Origin: an uncultured Alphaproteobacteria bacterium
GTDB lineage: Bacteria; Pseudomonadota; Alphaproteobacteria; HIMB59
DNA: 64,000 nucleotides
Assembly: GCA_902527545.1 (NCBI GenBank)
Contig: CABZPR010000001.1
Span: forward strand, 180,848-244,847
Reading direction: 5' to 3'
The notes beneath the pieces are model-generated. The model was not told where the DNA came from. It made no database searches and was given only the letters and a program-made list of their open reading frames with translations. A program made the position numbers and the translations under genes. Below, in pieces: positions 44,801 through 52,698 of the stretch. Position 1 is the first letter of the stretch; each line of letters starts with the position of its first letter.

Positions 44801-47800
44801 AATGATGTTTTAAATGACGATACAGACACTGATACAGGCGCTTCTCTTTCAGTATCAAATATAGCGCATACAAATGGTAATTCTGGATCAGTCTCTTCAA
44901 GTTCAACTTATAATAGCAGTGGTACACAAATAGTTGGTACCTACGGTACTTTGACAATTGGTGCAGATGGCTCTTATACATACACAGCTGATCAAACAGC
45001 AGCTGATGCCTTAGACGTTGGAGATAGTGATGATGATGTATTTACTTACACATTGACGGATGGCACAGACACTGATACTGCAACACTAACAATTACAGTT
45101 TCAGGAAAGAACGATACACCTGCGGGTGTAGACGACACCGATAGTGTAAATGAAGATGCTACTGTTACTAAAACAGGATCTGAGGACGATGTATTAAATG
45201 ACGATACAGATGCTGATACAGATGCTTCGCTAACAGTTACTAATATATCACATACAAACGGTAACTCTGGAACTGTTTCTTCGGGTTCGACTTATAGCAG
45301 TAGTGGTACACAAATAGTTGGCACATATGGTACCTTAACAATCGGAGCCGATGGATCTTACACTTATACAGCTGATCAAACTGCAGCTGATGATTTAGAT
45401 GCTAATGATCCTGCAACTGATGTTTTTACTTATACGCTAACCGATGAAAATTCTGCAACTGCAACAGCAACATTGACAATTACTGTTACTGGTGTAAATG
45501 ACGCCCCAGTAGCTGTTAACGATACAGATAGTGTTAATGAAGATGCAACTGTCTCTAAAACTGCAGTGCAAGATGATGTTTTAAATGATGATACAGATGC
45601 AGATGACTCAGCATCTCTTACAGTCTCAGCAATTAGAACTGGAGCTGAAGACGGTACAGGAAATAGTGGCACTGTTGGATCAGCTTTAACAGGTACTTAT
45701 GGAACACTAACTCTTAATTCAAATGGATCTTATACTTATACAGCTGATCAAAGTGCAGCTGATGATTTAGACGCAGGTGATACGGCAAACGACGTCTTCA
45801 CCTATACAGTTTCTGATGGAACAGCAACTGATACAGCAACATTGACAATCACTGTAACAGGTGTCAATGACACCCCTGTAGCTGTTGATGACACCGATAG
45901 TGTTGATGAGGACTCGAGCGTCACTAAGTTGGCTATTCAAGATGATGTTTTAAATGATGATACAGATGCTGACGACTCCGCTGATTTAACCGTTACAAAA
46001 ATTCAACCTGGCTCTGGATCAGAGTCAAATGTTTCATCTAGTACCACACATCTTAACGGCACATCTGTGACTGGCACTTATGGTACGTTGGTGATTGGAT
46101 CTAATGGAGCATATAAATACACGGCAGATCAAACAGCAACTGATGCCTTAGATGCTGGTGATACAGAAACTGACGTCTTCACCTATACAGTTTCTGATGG
46201 AACAGCAACTGATACAGCAACATTGACAATTACAGTAACTGGTATTAACGATGATCCAGTCGGTGTAAATGATACGGACTCTGTGCTTGAGGACAAAACT
46301 ATTACAAAAACTGCAGCTCAGGATGATTTATTAAATGATGATACTGACGCTGATGATTCATCTTCACTGACATTAACTAATATATCTCACTCAAATGGCA
46401 ATTCAGGTACTGTTGCCTCAAGCTCAACTTATCAAAGTAATGGTACTCAAATAGTTGGTACTTATGGAACATTAACTGTTGGTGCAGATGGATCTTACAC
46501 TTACACTGCTGATCAAGCTGCAGCTGATAATATAGCCGATGGCTCCACTGAGACAGATGTGTTTACTTATACTGTATCCGACGGAACAGCATCTGATACT
46601 GCAACAATTACCATTACAGTTACCGGTCAAGATAATGAAGTTGTTGGAAATAACGATGCCGGAAGTGTTACAGATGGTAATACTCTGAGTGTTGGAAATA
46701 AAGCTTCAGGGTTATTATCAAATGATACAAACGCAGGTAATGATGCAGATGAGACCGCTGATGCTGTTGTTTCTGCTGTAAGAACTGGAAGAGAGGCTGG
46801 CTCTGGCACTAGTGGCACTGTGGGATCTTCTTTAAAAGGTACTTACGGAACACTAACACTCAACTCAGACGGTACTTATTCATATGTTGCAGACCAAGAT
46901 GGCGCAGACATTCTTACTCCAGATACAACTGCAATAGATTATTTTACATATACTATTTCTAATGGATCCAGTACTGATACAGCACAATTAGCTGTCACAG
47001 TTACTGGTATCAACGATGCTCCTACTTCCACAAAAGCACCTACATTTAGAGGTGCTGAAAATAATAGAATTGTCATTCAATCAAAACTTTTCTTTGATGA
47101 TCCAGATCCAGGCACCAGCACATACGGACAACTAACATATAGTTATGGTGGTTTACCATCAGGTCTGACTGTTAACGATGCAGGAAGAATTAGAGGTCGT
47201 CTACCTGAGGGTACATATACTTTTACAGTAACGGCTACAGACGGAGGTAACCTATCTACACAACAAACATTTACAATAATTATTGGAAAGCCTGGAAAGC
47301 CTGGTGATGCACCACCACCACCACTAATTGTTAAGCAAAAAACATTAGAAGCGGCGATTGCTGATAAGACAGTGACATTTGAAACACCTAAAGTTAACGA
47401 CCAAATAGCCGATCTTGCGGTGAGAGGAAATTTAGGCTCCTTAGTCAAGGAATATACATTCAATGGCGGTATGAAGGTAATCGATGTTGCTGTTGAGGAT
47501 TTAAATATTGATCAAAGTGGAAGACCTGGAATAAATGAAAATACTTTATTGGGATTTGCTATTGGAGATGATTATAGACTTAATGTAAAACAGTATACAG
47601 GAACTTTAGAGGATGGTTCTTCTCTTCCAAGCTGGATACGTGTTGATCCATCAACAGGTCAAACGATCGTTCAATTTCCTCAAAATATTTACTCAATCGA
47701 TGTCAAGGTGATTGCAATCGACAATGATAATAGCACAAGAGAAATTAATGTTACTCTGAATAGAAACTCTGTTAGCCAGGACAAAGCCTTAAAACGTGAC

Positions 47801-48172
47801 CTCGAGCCTTTCATAGACCGAAGTGCAGCTTTAAAAACCGAAGTTACTGTTGATGAAAAAGGACAAATGTTACTTAATACAAAAAATGATTTAGAAGATG
47901 GGTCTAATATAAATAATAATCTTAACCCGAATGACTCAGACAATAATGAAAACCAAACACCAAACACAGACGATCAGTCAAGTCTTATTGATATACCAAC
48001 TATACCAGGAGAAATTGATGAGGCAATTCCTGAAGATGCTATTGTTTTGAATACACAAAATTTTGAAACAGATGAAAAACTTATTAAATTTGCAACTCTT
48101 CAAGAGCAATTAGACTTACAGTATGAGGGTCATGAAAATTACGGAGATAAACTTGTTAAAGTTTCTGGTTAA
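38870..48172 (+). CDS. Giant repetitive surface adhesin (LEPR motif, DUF4347, VCBS/cadherin-like repeats)
   Basis: 3100 residues. GTG start, supported by the ribosome site AGGAGAG. There is no Sec signal; residues 15-26 carry the LEPR motif MLEPRIMFDGAA. Residues about 65-225 are a DUF4347 domain with HIIGHAS (His122) and FYGCNLAQG (Cys165). Residues 225-440 form an unassigned beta domain. From about 444 to 2710 there are some 15 repeats of about 100 residues with NDTDSVNEDATVTKTG, GTYGTLTIGADGSYTY and TLTITVTGVNDAP, the VCBS/Big_9 pattern with acidic calcium-like ligands. A five-unit beta-propeller lies inside repeat 6. Near the end come a He_PIG-like domain and an Ig/cadherin-like domain with SLPSWI (about 2917). 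The tail is Asn/Asp-rich and there is no RTX nonapeptide. Likely secreted and cell-attached. It is visibly richer in G+C than its flanks. Confidence 0.92.
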   Translation: MADKQKTYPHFSIQMLEPRIMFDGAAVYAASEAIEAVEDQIQNNSLSESDLSTNLKAITHNNDSRKEIVFIDKGVDDYQTIINSIDDTKSIYLIDSNENGFAKMQSILQDQSDIDAVHIIGHASTGQVVLGNSILNSETINSFSTALQSIGASLTQDGDLLFYGCNLAQGEQGKLLIQQIGNISQADIAASDDITGKGGDWDLEKKYGIVETNGISVVDYKHSLLQNGISSLDGFVENTGTNLKAGNNDAGTAASASNHTDGNKPFVITLEREDINTGSFAFYKTTNLGTGYEENNSGVRTRGPDITSGTTTVDASSTPMNSYYVYATENSGRNDVRSVVFENEILGVWFNMNNIIAYSGVDKSGATYHTINQHGSGGNNAFSTEKLKWTWSTSVTDSSKPSGHKSDWFGVDTDSNTLYVGFNNGAQHGDIIRVFTKAGNQAPDAVNDTDSVNEDATVTKTGSQNDVLNDDSDADGDTITVTKINFDSGTDSNVSSGSTYNSSGTSVTGTYGTLTIGADGSYTYVADQDAADDLDAGDQVTDVFVYTISDGALTDTANLTITVTGINDAPVAVDDTDTVAEDATVTKTASQDDVMNDDSDPDDSASLSVSNIAHTNGNSGSVSSGSTYESSGTQIVGTYGTLTIGADGSYTYTADQTAADALDVGDSIDDVFTYTLSDGTDTDTATLTITVTGVNDTPSAQNDVGVIDEGETLTVTNGANANETNDSGSTFNATGEHSGDIINTSSSSHVDSDPDASPTLRISAIQPSGGSSSSVTNNTSYDSNGTSVTGTYGTLTIGSDGSYKYVARDSISGFSASSSNLTDTFTYTLSDEHDATDTATLTITLIGKDNENPSATDNTNAVDEDDSVTVTDGTTGVTGDVLINDTDPEGDTLSVSKIKKNGGDFSNVTSSSTHLSNFTTVTGTYGTLKIGADGSYIYTADQSLADDLDAGDVVTDVFVYEVSDGNTGSDTANITITVTGINDPVVATDDTDAVNEDASVTKTGAQDDVLNDDTDADDSATLSVSKIKHSTDSGYTSVTSSSTHLSNFTTVTGTYGTLKIGADGSYIYTADQTAADALDAGDTETDEFTYEATDGSLTATATLTITVTGVNDAPVAQNDTGTINEDGTLTVINSSNDNTVTPASLDTGSPYATTDTTRSVAFNHDGTKMFVLHHSNSPDISVHTLTTAFDINTATQSSTTDISSHAGNPRGIRFNNDGTKLYISNGSGANKKIHEFALSTAYDISSLPTPTSTVISGQDGNPRGFTFNTDGTKMFLLGDINDAVYEYSLSTAFDSSTISYTSRSLDFSAKEGTPRGISFNATGTKLFITGQANKDILEYDLSTGFNLSTATFNGAFDVSSYADNPTDIIFNNDGSKAFLARASSNGIQSFSLSSPYSFVDITGEYTGDVIDTTSSSNKDSDLDASASLRVSAIQHSSAGSSTAVSNNTTYGASGTTAGTTVSGTYGQLTIGSDGSYKYVANDSDADALDAGDIVTDVFTYTLTDGTATDTATITITVIGINDTPTAQDDEGAITEDLTLTVTNGSNSNISGSLDTTGENSGDVLDTSSSSHKDTDLDTSASLSVKLIRKNLGTDSSVQPGSSYNSSGTSVTGTYGTLTIGADGSYSYAADQAAADSIAAGESQNDVFVYTITDGTQDNTANITIKVLGANDNPSAQNDVGVVNEGSTLTVQNSANANVDGSFDANGEHSGDVIHTTSSSHKDSDLDTNDTLRITQIKKSGGDNSSVSSGSSYNSSGTSVTGSYGTLTIGADGSYTYVASSDISGLSDGATVSDTFTYTLFDGTATTTADLVLTVIGGAAGNESPDAVNDTDSVNENASVTKTGAQNDVLNDDSDPDGDTIRVDQIQHSSAASGTSVSNNTTYGASGTTTGTTVTGTYGQLTIGSDGSYVYSANQTAAEALAAGAQEDDVFTYRITDGSATDTATLTITVTGVNDAPVAVDDTDSVNENETVTKTGSQNDVLNDDTDTDTGASLSVSNIAHTNGNSGSVSSSSTYNSSGTQIVGTYGTLTIGADGSYTYTADQTAADALDVGDSDDDVFTYTLTDGTDTDTATLTITVSGKNDTPAGVDDTDSVNEDATVTKTGSEDDVLNDDTDADTDASLTVTNISHTNGNSGTVSSGSTYSSSGTQIVGTYGTLTIGADGSYTYTADQTAADDLDANDPATDVFTYTLTDENSATATATLTITVTGVNDAPVAVNDTDSVNEDATVSKTAVQDDVLNDDTDADDSASLTVSAIRTGAEDGTGNSGTVGSALTGTYGTLTLNSNGSYTYTADQSAADDLDAGDTANDVFTYTVSDGTATDTATLTITVTGVNDTPVAVDDTDSVDEDSSVTKLAIQDDVLNDDTDADDSADLTVTKIQPGSGSESNVSSSTTHLNGTSVTGTYGTLVIGSNGAYKYTADQTATDALDAGDTETDVFTYTVSDGTATDTATLTITVTGINDDPVGVNDTDSVLEDKTITKTAAQDDLLNDDTDADDSSSLTLTNISHSNGNSGTVASSSTYQSNGTQIVGTYGTLTVGADGSYTYTADQAAADNIADGSTETDVFTYTVSDGTASDTATITITVTGQDNEVVGNNDAGSVTDGNTLSVGNKASGLLSNDTNAGNDADETADAVVSAVRTGREAGSGTSGTVGSSLKGTYGTLTLNSDGTYSYVADQDGADILTPDTTAIDYFTYTISNGSSTDTAQLAVTVTGINDAPTSTKAPTFRGAENNRIVIQSKLFFDDPDPGTSTYGQLTYSYGGLPSGLTVNDAGRIRGRLPEGTYTFTVTATDGGNLSTQQTFTIIIGKPGKPGDAPPPPLIVKQKTLEAAIADKTVTFETPKVNDQIADLAVRGNLGSLVKEYTFNGGMKVIDVAVEDLNIDQSGRPGINENTLLGFAIGDDYRLNVKQYTGTLEDGSSLPSWIRVDPSTGQTIVQFPQNIYSIDVKVIAIDNDNSTREINVTLNRNSVSQDKALKRDLEPFIDRSAALKTEVTVDEKGQMLLNTKNDLEDGSNINNNLNPNDSDNNENQTPNTDDQSSLIDIPTIPGEIDEAIPEDAIVLNTQNFETDEKLIKFATLQEQLDLQYEGHENYGDKLVKVSG
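41591..42060 (+). repeat. Exact 80-bp duplication between adjacent adhesin repeats
   Basis: Bases 41591-41670 and 41981-42060 are identical, 390 bases apart, in a gene where the other repeats have diverged at synonymous sites. A further 59-bp identical pair lies at 45791-45849 and 46172-46230. This indicates recent conversion or slippage among repeats. Confidence 0.85.
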
Positions 48173-48869
48173 AATAATAATTTTATCTCTCCTATTTACT
48201 GTTTCCTCTAAAGCAGAAGTTAGGGAGTCAAGAGCTTTGGTGGTTGCATCTCAAGAAGCTGTTCTTTCCAGTGAATTGGCCGCTCGTATTACTAGTATTT
48301 CTGTTAAAGAAATGGAAAGATTTAAAAAAGGAGATTTACTCATTCAATTCGATTGTAGTTTGTATGAAGCACAAAAAGATGTAGTTAGAGCCAATGAAAA
48401 TAGCGCATTGATCAAACTAAAAAGTGATGAACAGATGTTACAGATGAGATCTATTGGAAAATATGAACTTGAACTCTCTATATCAGAGTATGAGAAGGCA
48501 AAATCAGAATTACGTATTGCTGAACTAAATGTAGAGAGATGTGAAATTAGAGCGCCTTTTGATGGTGCAGTTGAGGAAGTTGTTGTAAACGCATTTGAGT
48601 CGATACAGCCCCAAGTTGAATTAATGAAGATTATAAAAACTGATGTTCTTGAATTAGAAATGGTAGTATCTAGTGAATGGGTTTCTTGGTTAACAATAGG
48701 CCACCCAATCACTGTTTATATTGATGAAATACAAGAAGAATTCAATGCTTCTATAAGTGGAATTGGTGCAAATGTTGATGCTGTTAGCCAAACAATCCAA
48801 CTAAAAGGTACAATTACAAACGCTAGCTCTGCCCTTTTGCCTGGAATGAGTGGGCGAGTTGTATTTTGA
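48123..48869 (+). CDS. HlyD-like periplasmic adaptor (membrane fusion protein)
   Basis: 248 residues. The N-terminus (LLKFLVKIIILSLLFTVSSKA) is a signal peptide, so unlike classical HlyD it would be periplasmic or loosely anchored. Lipoyl half-motifs ARITSISVKEMERFKKGDLLIQFDCS and ERCEIRAPFDGAVEEVVVN flank a short coiled coil. A beta-barrel domain follows and the end has ALLPGMSGRVVF. It overlaps the adhesin gene by 50 bases, and a second ATG at 48132 is an alternative start. It would bridge the inner membrane complex to TolC. Confidence 0.88.
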   Translation: MRVMKITEINLLKFLVKIIILSLLFTVSSKAEVRESRALVVASQEAVLSSELAARITSISVKEMERFKKGDLLIQFDCSLYEAQKDVVRANENSALIKLKSDEQMLQMRSIGKYELELSISEYEKAKSELRIAELNVERCEIRAPFDGAVEEVVVNAFESIQPQVELMKIIKTDVLELEMVVSSEWVSWLTIGHPITVYIDEIQEEFNASISGIGANVDAVSQTIQLKGTITNASSALLPGMSGRVVF

Positions 48870-50200
48870 GCCAAGACCAATTAAATCGTTTAGCAAGGAT
48901 TTTCACGTTTGAAAAAAAATTACGTGAAGCAAAATCTTTTGTAGAAATCAGATATACAGTTACGAACGAACTAAGAAACATAACCCCTTTTGTCTTTGCT
49001 TTTTTTGGAGAATGGGCAAACCCAAATAAATTTAAGATTGATGCTATTTCTGATATAGCAGTTGTAGAACAAACTTCTTCGACAACTATATTAGCTCAGA
49101 AAATAATAAGAGAAAAATTAAAAGAAGGATCACCTGAGACCCACCCATTTACAATCGAAAAAGACTCGTTAATCCCTGCTAAAGGTGAAAATCCAATTCC
49201 AGATAAACTTTTATGGGTTCCTTGTTTTTCAAATCAAAAAGGCCCTCAAGCAGCATTGCTTCTTGCAAGAGATGAAAATTGGGCAGAGCAAGATATCGAA
49301 TACATTAGGCACCTGAGTTCATCTATTGGACACGCGATGGGATCACTCAAAGAAAATAATTTTTTTGAAAGCTCAATTAAAGTTTTTAAAAATACATGGT
49401 TTCAATTTTTAATTATAGCAGGACTTATTGCTAGTATGTTCATTCCAATTTCTCTTTCAACAGTTGGCAAATCAGAAATTGTTCCAAAAGACCCCTATGT
49501 TATAAATGCTCCTATTGAAGGCGTCATACAAGAAGTTTTTATTCAAAATAATGATGATGTTGATATTGGAACTACATTAATATCTTTTGAAAAAACAGAT
49601 TTACAAAACGATTACGATTTAGTTTTTCAAGAATTAAAAGTAATTGAAACCGAATTACTTCAGGCAAAACAGTCATCTTTTCAAAGTAAAGAGGACAAAG
49701 CGATGGTCAGTCAACTTCAGAGTAAAATTAAACTTGTAGAACAAACCTTAAGTTATCAGAAATATCTATTAGAAGAGTCTACGATCAATTCTCCTGCTGA
49801 TGGAATTGCAGTTATAAAGGATAAATCACTTCTTATAGGCAAGCCCTTTAAGGTTGGAGAGACAATAATGGTTATCGCTGACCCATCGAATGTTGTTGTC
49901 GAGATAATGATGCCGGTAAAAGATGCTATAACAGTAAAAAAAGATGCAGAAATAAACGTTTTTTTAGACTCTGATCCACTAAATGTTATTCCTGCAAAGG
50001 TTTCAAAATTTTCTTATGAGCCTGAACTCACCAGTGAGAACACTCTAGCCTACCGGGTAACAGCGGAAATTCTTATGACTGAAAACTCACCAAGAATTGG
50101 ACTCAGAGGAACTGCAAAAATTTTTGGTGATGAGGTAAAACTATTTTTTTACTTATTTAGAAAACCAATTATTTTTGTTCGACAAACACTTGGTATCTAA
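48866..50200 (+). CDS. GAF-like domain, membrane helix and HlyD-like adaptor fusion
   Basis: 444 residues with a TTG start overlapping the previous stop (TTGA). Residues 10-160 have the GAF-like pattern (FTFEKKLREAKSFVEIRYTVTNEL, LLWVPCFSNQKGPQAALLLAR, DIEYIRHLSSSIGHAMG) and would be cytoplasmic. One helix follows (FQFLIIAGLIASMFIPI, about 172-190). The periplasmic part has lipoyl halves NAPIEGVIQEVFIQNNDDVDIG and ESTINSPADGIAVIK around a coiled coil, then a barrel domain. A sensor domain on an adaptor suggests cytoplasmic control of export. Ligand unknown. Confidence 0.82.
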   Translation: MSQDQLNRLARIFTFEKKLREAKSFVEIRYTVTNELRNITPFVFAFFGEWANPNKFKIDAISDIAVVEQTSSTTILAQKIIREKLKEGSPETHPFTIEKDSLIPAKGENPIPDKLLWVPCFSNQKGPQAALLLARDENWAEQDIEYIRHLSSSIGHAMGSLKENNFFESSIKVFKNTWFQFLIIAGLIASMFIPISLSTVGKSEIVPKDPYVINAPIEGVIQEVFIQNNDDVDIGTTLISFEKTDLQNDYDLVFQELKVIETELLQAKQSSFQSKEDKAMVSQLQSKIKLVEQTLSYQKYLLEESTINSPADGIAVIKDKSLLIGKPFKVGETIMVIADPSNVVVEIMMPVKDAITVKKDAEINVFLDSDPLNVIPAKVSKFSYEPELTSENTLAYRVTAEILMTENSPRIGLRGTAKIFGDEVKLFFYLFRKPIIFVRQTLGI

Positions 50201-52303
50201 ATGATTACTCCATCAATAAGACAAGACCTTCAACTTTTACCAGGAACTCCTATGGAGGACGGTTCTCCATCATGGCTGATTTATGATAATTTAAGAAACA
50301 AATATTTTACATTAGGTTTAAATGCTTTTCGAATACTGAGACATTGGATTGCAGGAGTAGACTCGAAACAGTTTATTGAAAAGGTAGAAGCCAAGGGGGT
50401 TACTATCGAAGAAGAGGAGTTAGATGATTTTATAAATTTTTTAAAAGTCAATAGTCTAATAATTCACTCAAGTTCAGAAGATGTTAAACTATTACTCGCT
50501 CAACATCAGGCTAAAAAAAAGCATTGGTTTTTAAATTTAATACATAACTATCTTTTCTTCAAAATACCTTTAATTAAACCAGATCCTTTTTTGGACAGAA
50601 CAATAAATATAGCTAAGTTTTTTGGAAAAAAACTTTTTAGATCAATAATCTACTTTTTTGGAATTATTGGAATTTATTTTGTTATTCAAAGTTGGGATGA
50701 ATTTTTATCTACTTTTTTGTATTTCTTCAATTTTAATGGTTTAATCTTTTACGCAATTGCATTAGTTGGTGTAAAAGCAATTCATGAATTAGGCCATGCT
50801 TACACAGCTAAGAATTTTGGATGCAATGTCAATTCAATGGGAATAGCGTTTTTAGTTTTTTTTCCTTTTTTATACACTGATAATACTAATGCTTGGAGAC
50901 TTAGAGATCATAAGAAAAGACTGATAATAAATTTTGCTGGAATCTCGACAGAGTTACACTTAGCTTTGTTGGCTACTTTTGTTTGGGGAGTGTCTGATCC
51001 AGGAATTTTGAAAAGTGGCGCTTTTTTCGTTGCTACGACAGGATGGATTTCTTCACTTCTTATTAATATTAGCCCATTTATGAGGTTTGATGGATATTAC
51101 GTATTTGCTGATTTTATAAAAATAGACAACCTTCAGCCCAGAGCATTTGCGATTGCAAAATGGAAATTGCGAAATTGGTTGTTTGGGTTGAGCCTTAGCC
51201 CTCCTGAGTATATGAGCCAACAACGCCAAAATTTAATTACTATTTATGCCTGGTCGACTTGGATATACAGGTTCTTCTTATTTATAGGAATAGCTTTATT
51301 GGTTTATTTTTTTGCATTCAAAATTTTAGGAATATTTCTTTTTGTAGTAGAAATTATTTGGTTTATAGCACTGCCTATTTTAAAAGAATTAAGAGAATGG
51401 TGGAAATTACGCTCTAGCTTTTTTTTAAATATTCGTATAATTAGAACAATTTTAATTTTAGGTGCTCTATCATTTATTTTATTTTACCCTTGGAAAAATA
51501 CACAGTCTATTCCAGCAATTTATCAATCAGAAGAATACATTACAATTTACCCAACAATAAATTCTCAAGTTTCAGATATATACGTTAAAGAGAATCAATC
51601 TGTTCAATTAGGAACAGATTTAATAAAATTAAATTCGCCATCACTTAATTCTGATATACAAAAACTAATTGAAGAAAAAAAATTAATTTCAATTCAAATT
51701 AACAATGCTTTAGAGGGCGATCAAAATAAATCAGATTTATTGATAATGAAAAGTGAAGAAAAAAAAATTATAACTAATATTAATAATTTAGAAAAAATTA
51801 AATCATCTTTAAATATCACCGCACCATTTAAAGGAGAGATTGTAAGTTTAATTGAATTAAAAAAAAATCAATGGCTAAACAAAGATGATCCAATTATGTC
51901 AATTGTAAATAAAGAGTCATTTCAAGTCATAGCTTTTTTATCTGAAAATGATATTTCAAAGGTTAAAGAGTTTAAAAATAGTTTTTTTGTTCCTAATTCA
52001 ATTGAAATGCCAAAGGTTGATTTAGAAGTAATTTCTATAAGTAAATCACCAGTAGACGATTTTAGTCTTTATCCCTCGGTTACCTCTATATTTAACGGCC
52101 CGATAGCTGCAAGAGAAAAACCTGGTGGAGGAATACAATCCGAAAGGTCTTATTATAAAGTAATTTTAAAATTGTCAGAAAATATAATCTTTTCTGATAA
52201 GAAAGTATTAGGTGTTGCAAATGTAGGTATTCAGTCACAGAGCTATTTTGATAAAATATTAAATTTAATATCTGCAACCCTAATAAGAGAAATAAGTTTT
52301 TGA
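50201..52303 (+). CDS. M50-type zinc protease membrane protein with PqqD-like N-terminus and HlyD-like C-terminus
   Basis: 700 residues. Residues about 20-95 look like a PqqD/RRE winged helix (SWLIYDNLRNKYFTLGLNAFRIL, then EEELDDFINFLKVNSLI). The membrane core has HELGH at residues 195-199 and MRFDGYYVFAD with Asp297, the two metal-site motifs of M50 site-2 proteases, so catalysis appears intact. About eight helices are visible. From residue 440 a periplasmic HlyD-like part follows (YPTINSQVSDIYVKENQSVQLG, ITAPFKGEIVSLI). It begins one base after the GAF-HlyD stop and occupies the place where an ABC ATPase gene would be expected. A role in processing or passage of the adhesin is inference. 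Confidence 0.85.
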   Translation: MITPSIRQDLQLLPGTPMEDGSPSWLIYDNLRNKYFTLGLNAFRILRHWIAGVDSKQFIEKVEAKGVTIEEEELDDFINFLKVNSLIIHSSSEDVKLLLAQHQAKKKHWFLNLIHNYLFFKIPLIKPDPFLDRTINIAKFFGKKLFRSIIYFFGIIGIYFVIQSWDEFLSTFLYFFNFNGLIFYAIALVGVKAIHELGHAYTAKNFGCNVNSMGIAFLVFFPFLYTDNTNAWRLRDHKKRLIINFAGISTELHLALLATFVWGVSDPGILKSGAFFVATTGWISSLLINISPFMRFDGYYVFADFIKIDNLQPRAFAIAKWKLRNWLFGLSLSPPEYMSQQRQNLITIYAWSTWIYRFFLFIGIALLVYFFAFKILGIFLFVVEIIWFIALPILKELREWWKLRSSFFLNIRIIRTILILGALSFILFYPWKNTQSIPAIYQSEEYITIYPTINSQVSDIYVKENQSVQLGTDLIKLNSPSLNSDIQKLIEEKKLISIQINNALEGDQNKSDLLIMKSEEKKIITNINNLEKIKSSLNITAPFKGEIVSLIELKKNQWLNKDDPIMSIVNKESFQVIAFLSENDISKVKEFKNSFFVPNSIEMPKVDLEVISISKSPVDDFSLYPSVTSIFNGPIAAREKPGGGIQSERSYYKVILKLSENIIFSDKKVLGVANVGIQSQSYFDKILNLISATLIREISF

Positions 52304-52351
52304 GTATGAAAATTATGATGTTTTCATTTGATAATTTTAATAGTATCAACT

Positions 52352-52696
52352 ATGGCTAAATTTTTGAGTGTCGTGCGTTTCAAGGTTAAACCTGGTAATG
52401 AAGAATCCTTTATTGACTCAATGAAGAAGTTTTCAAATCCCGATGGAGTTATTACCCGCAAAGTTATAAAGACAGGTGAGAGGTCCTATTGTAGCGTTGT
52501 CGAGTGGGTGGATGAAAATAGTCTTGCGAATGCTCGCCAACAAATGATCGCATATCTTGACACTATAAGAGATATTTTAGAGGAGTTCAGTTCAGAATTG
52601 GGAGTAACTGATCCAGTCTCCGGTCCAGTAATTGTTGATGAGCAAGGAAATGTCGTAACATCTGGATCAAGTATTTCAGGAAAAATAAAAACTTAA
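52352..52696 (+). CDS. Antibiotic biosynthesis monooxygenase-like (dimeric ferredoxin-like) protein
   Basis: The start is set at MAKFLSVVRFKVKPGNEE, 8 codons inside the tracked TTG frame, giving 114 residues. The pattern FLSVVRFKVKPGNEESFIDSMKKF and YCSVVEWVDENSLANARQQM fits the small ABM/dimeric alpha-beta barrel fold. No specific enzyme activity can be assigned. It follows the M50 gene by 48 bases and converges with folD. Confidence 0.65.
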   Translation: MAKFLSVVRFKVKPGNEESFIDSMKKFSNPDGVITRKVIKTGERSYCSVVEWVDENSLANARQQMIAYLDTIRDILEEFSSELGVTDPVSGPVIVDEQGNVVTSGSSISGKIKT

Positions 52697-52698
52697 TT

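Noticed and set aside
40199-47010. Regularly spaced repeats resembling an array such as CRISPR
   Set aside because: The period is about 300-390 bases within one open reading frame and follows the protein domain repeat; no short repeat-spacer structure exists.
40623-47967. Many antisense ORFs inside the adhesin gene (for example 40623, 43629, 44784, 47689)
   Set aside because: They mirror the repetitive coding sequence, have no ribosome sites and no recognisable domains.
47500-48172. RTX (GGxGxDxx) calcium repeats at the adhesin C-terminus
   Set aside because: Searched by eye; only single GDD-like fragments occur, no tandem nonapeptides.
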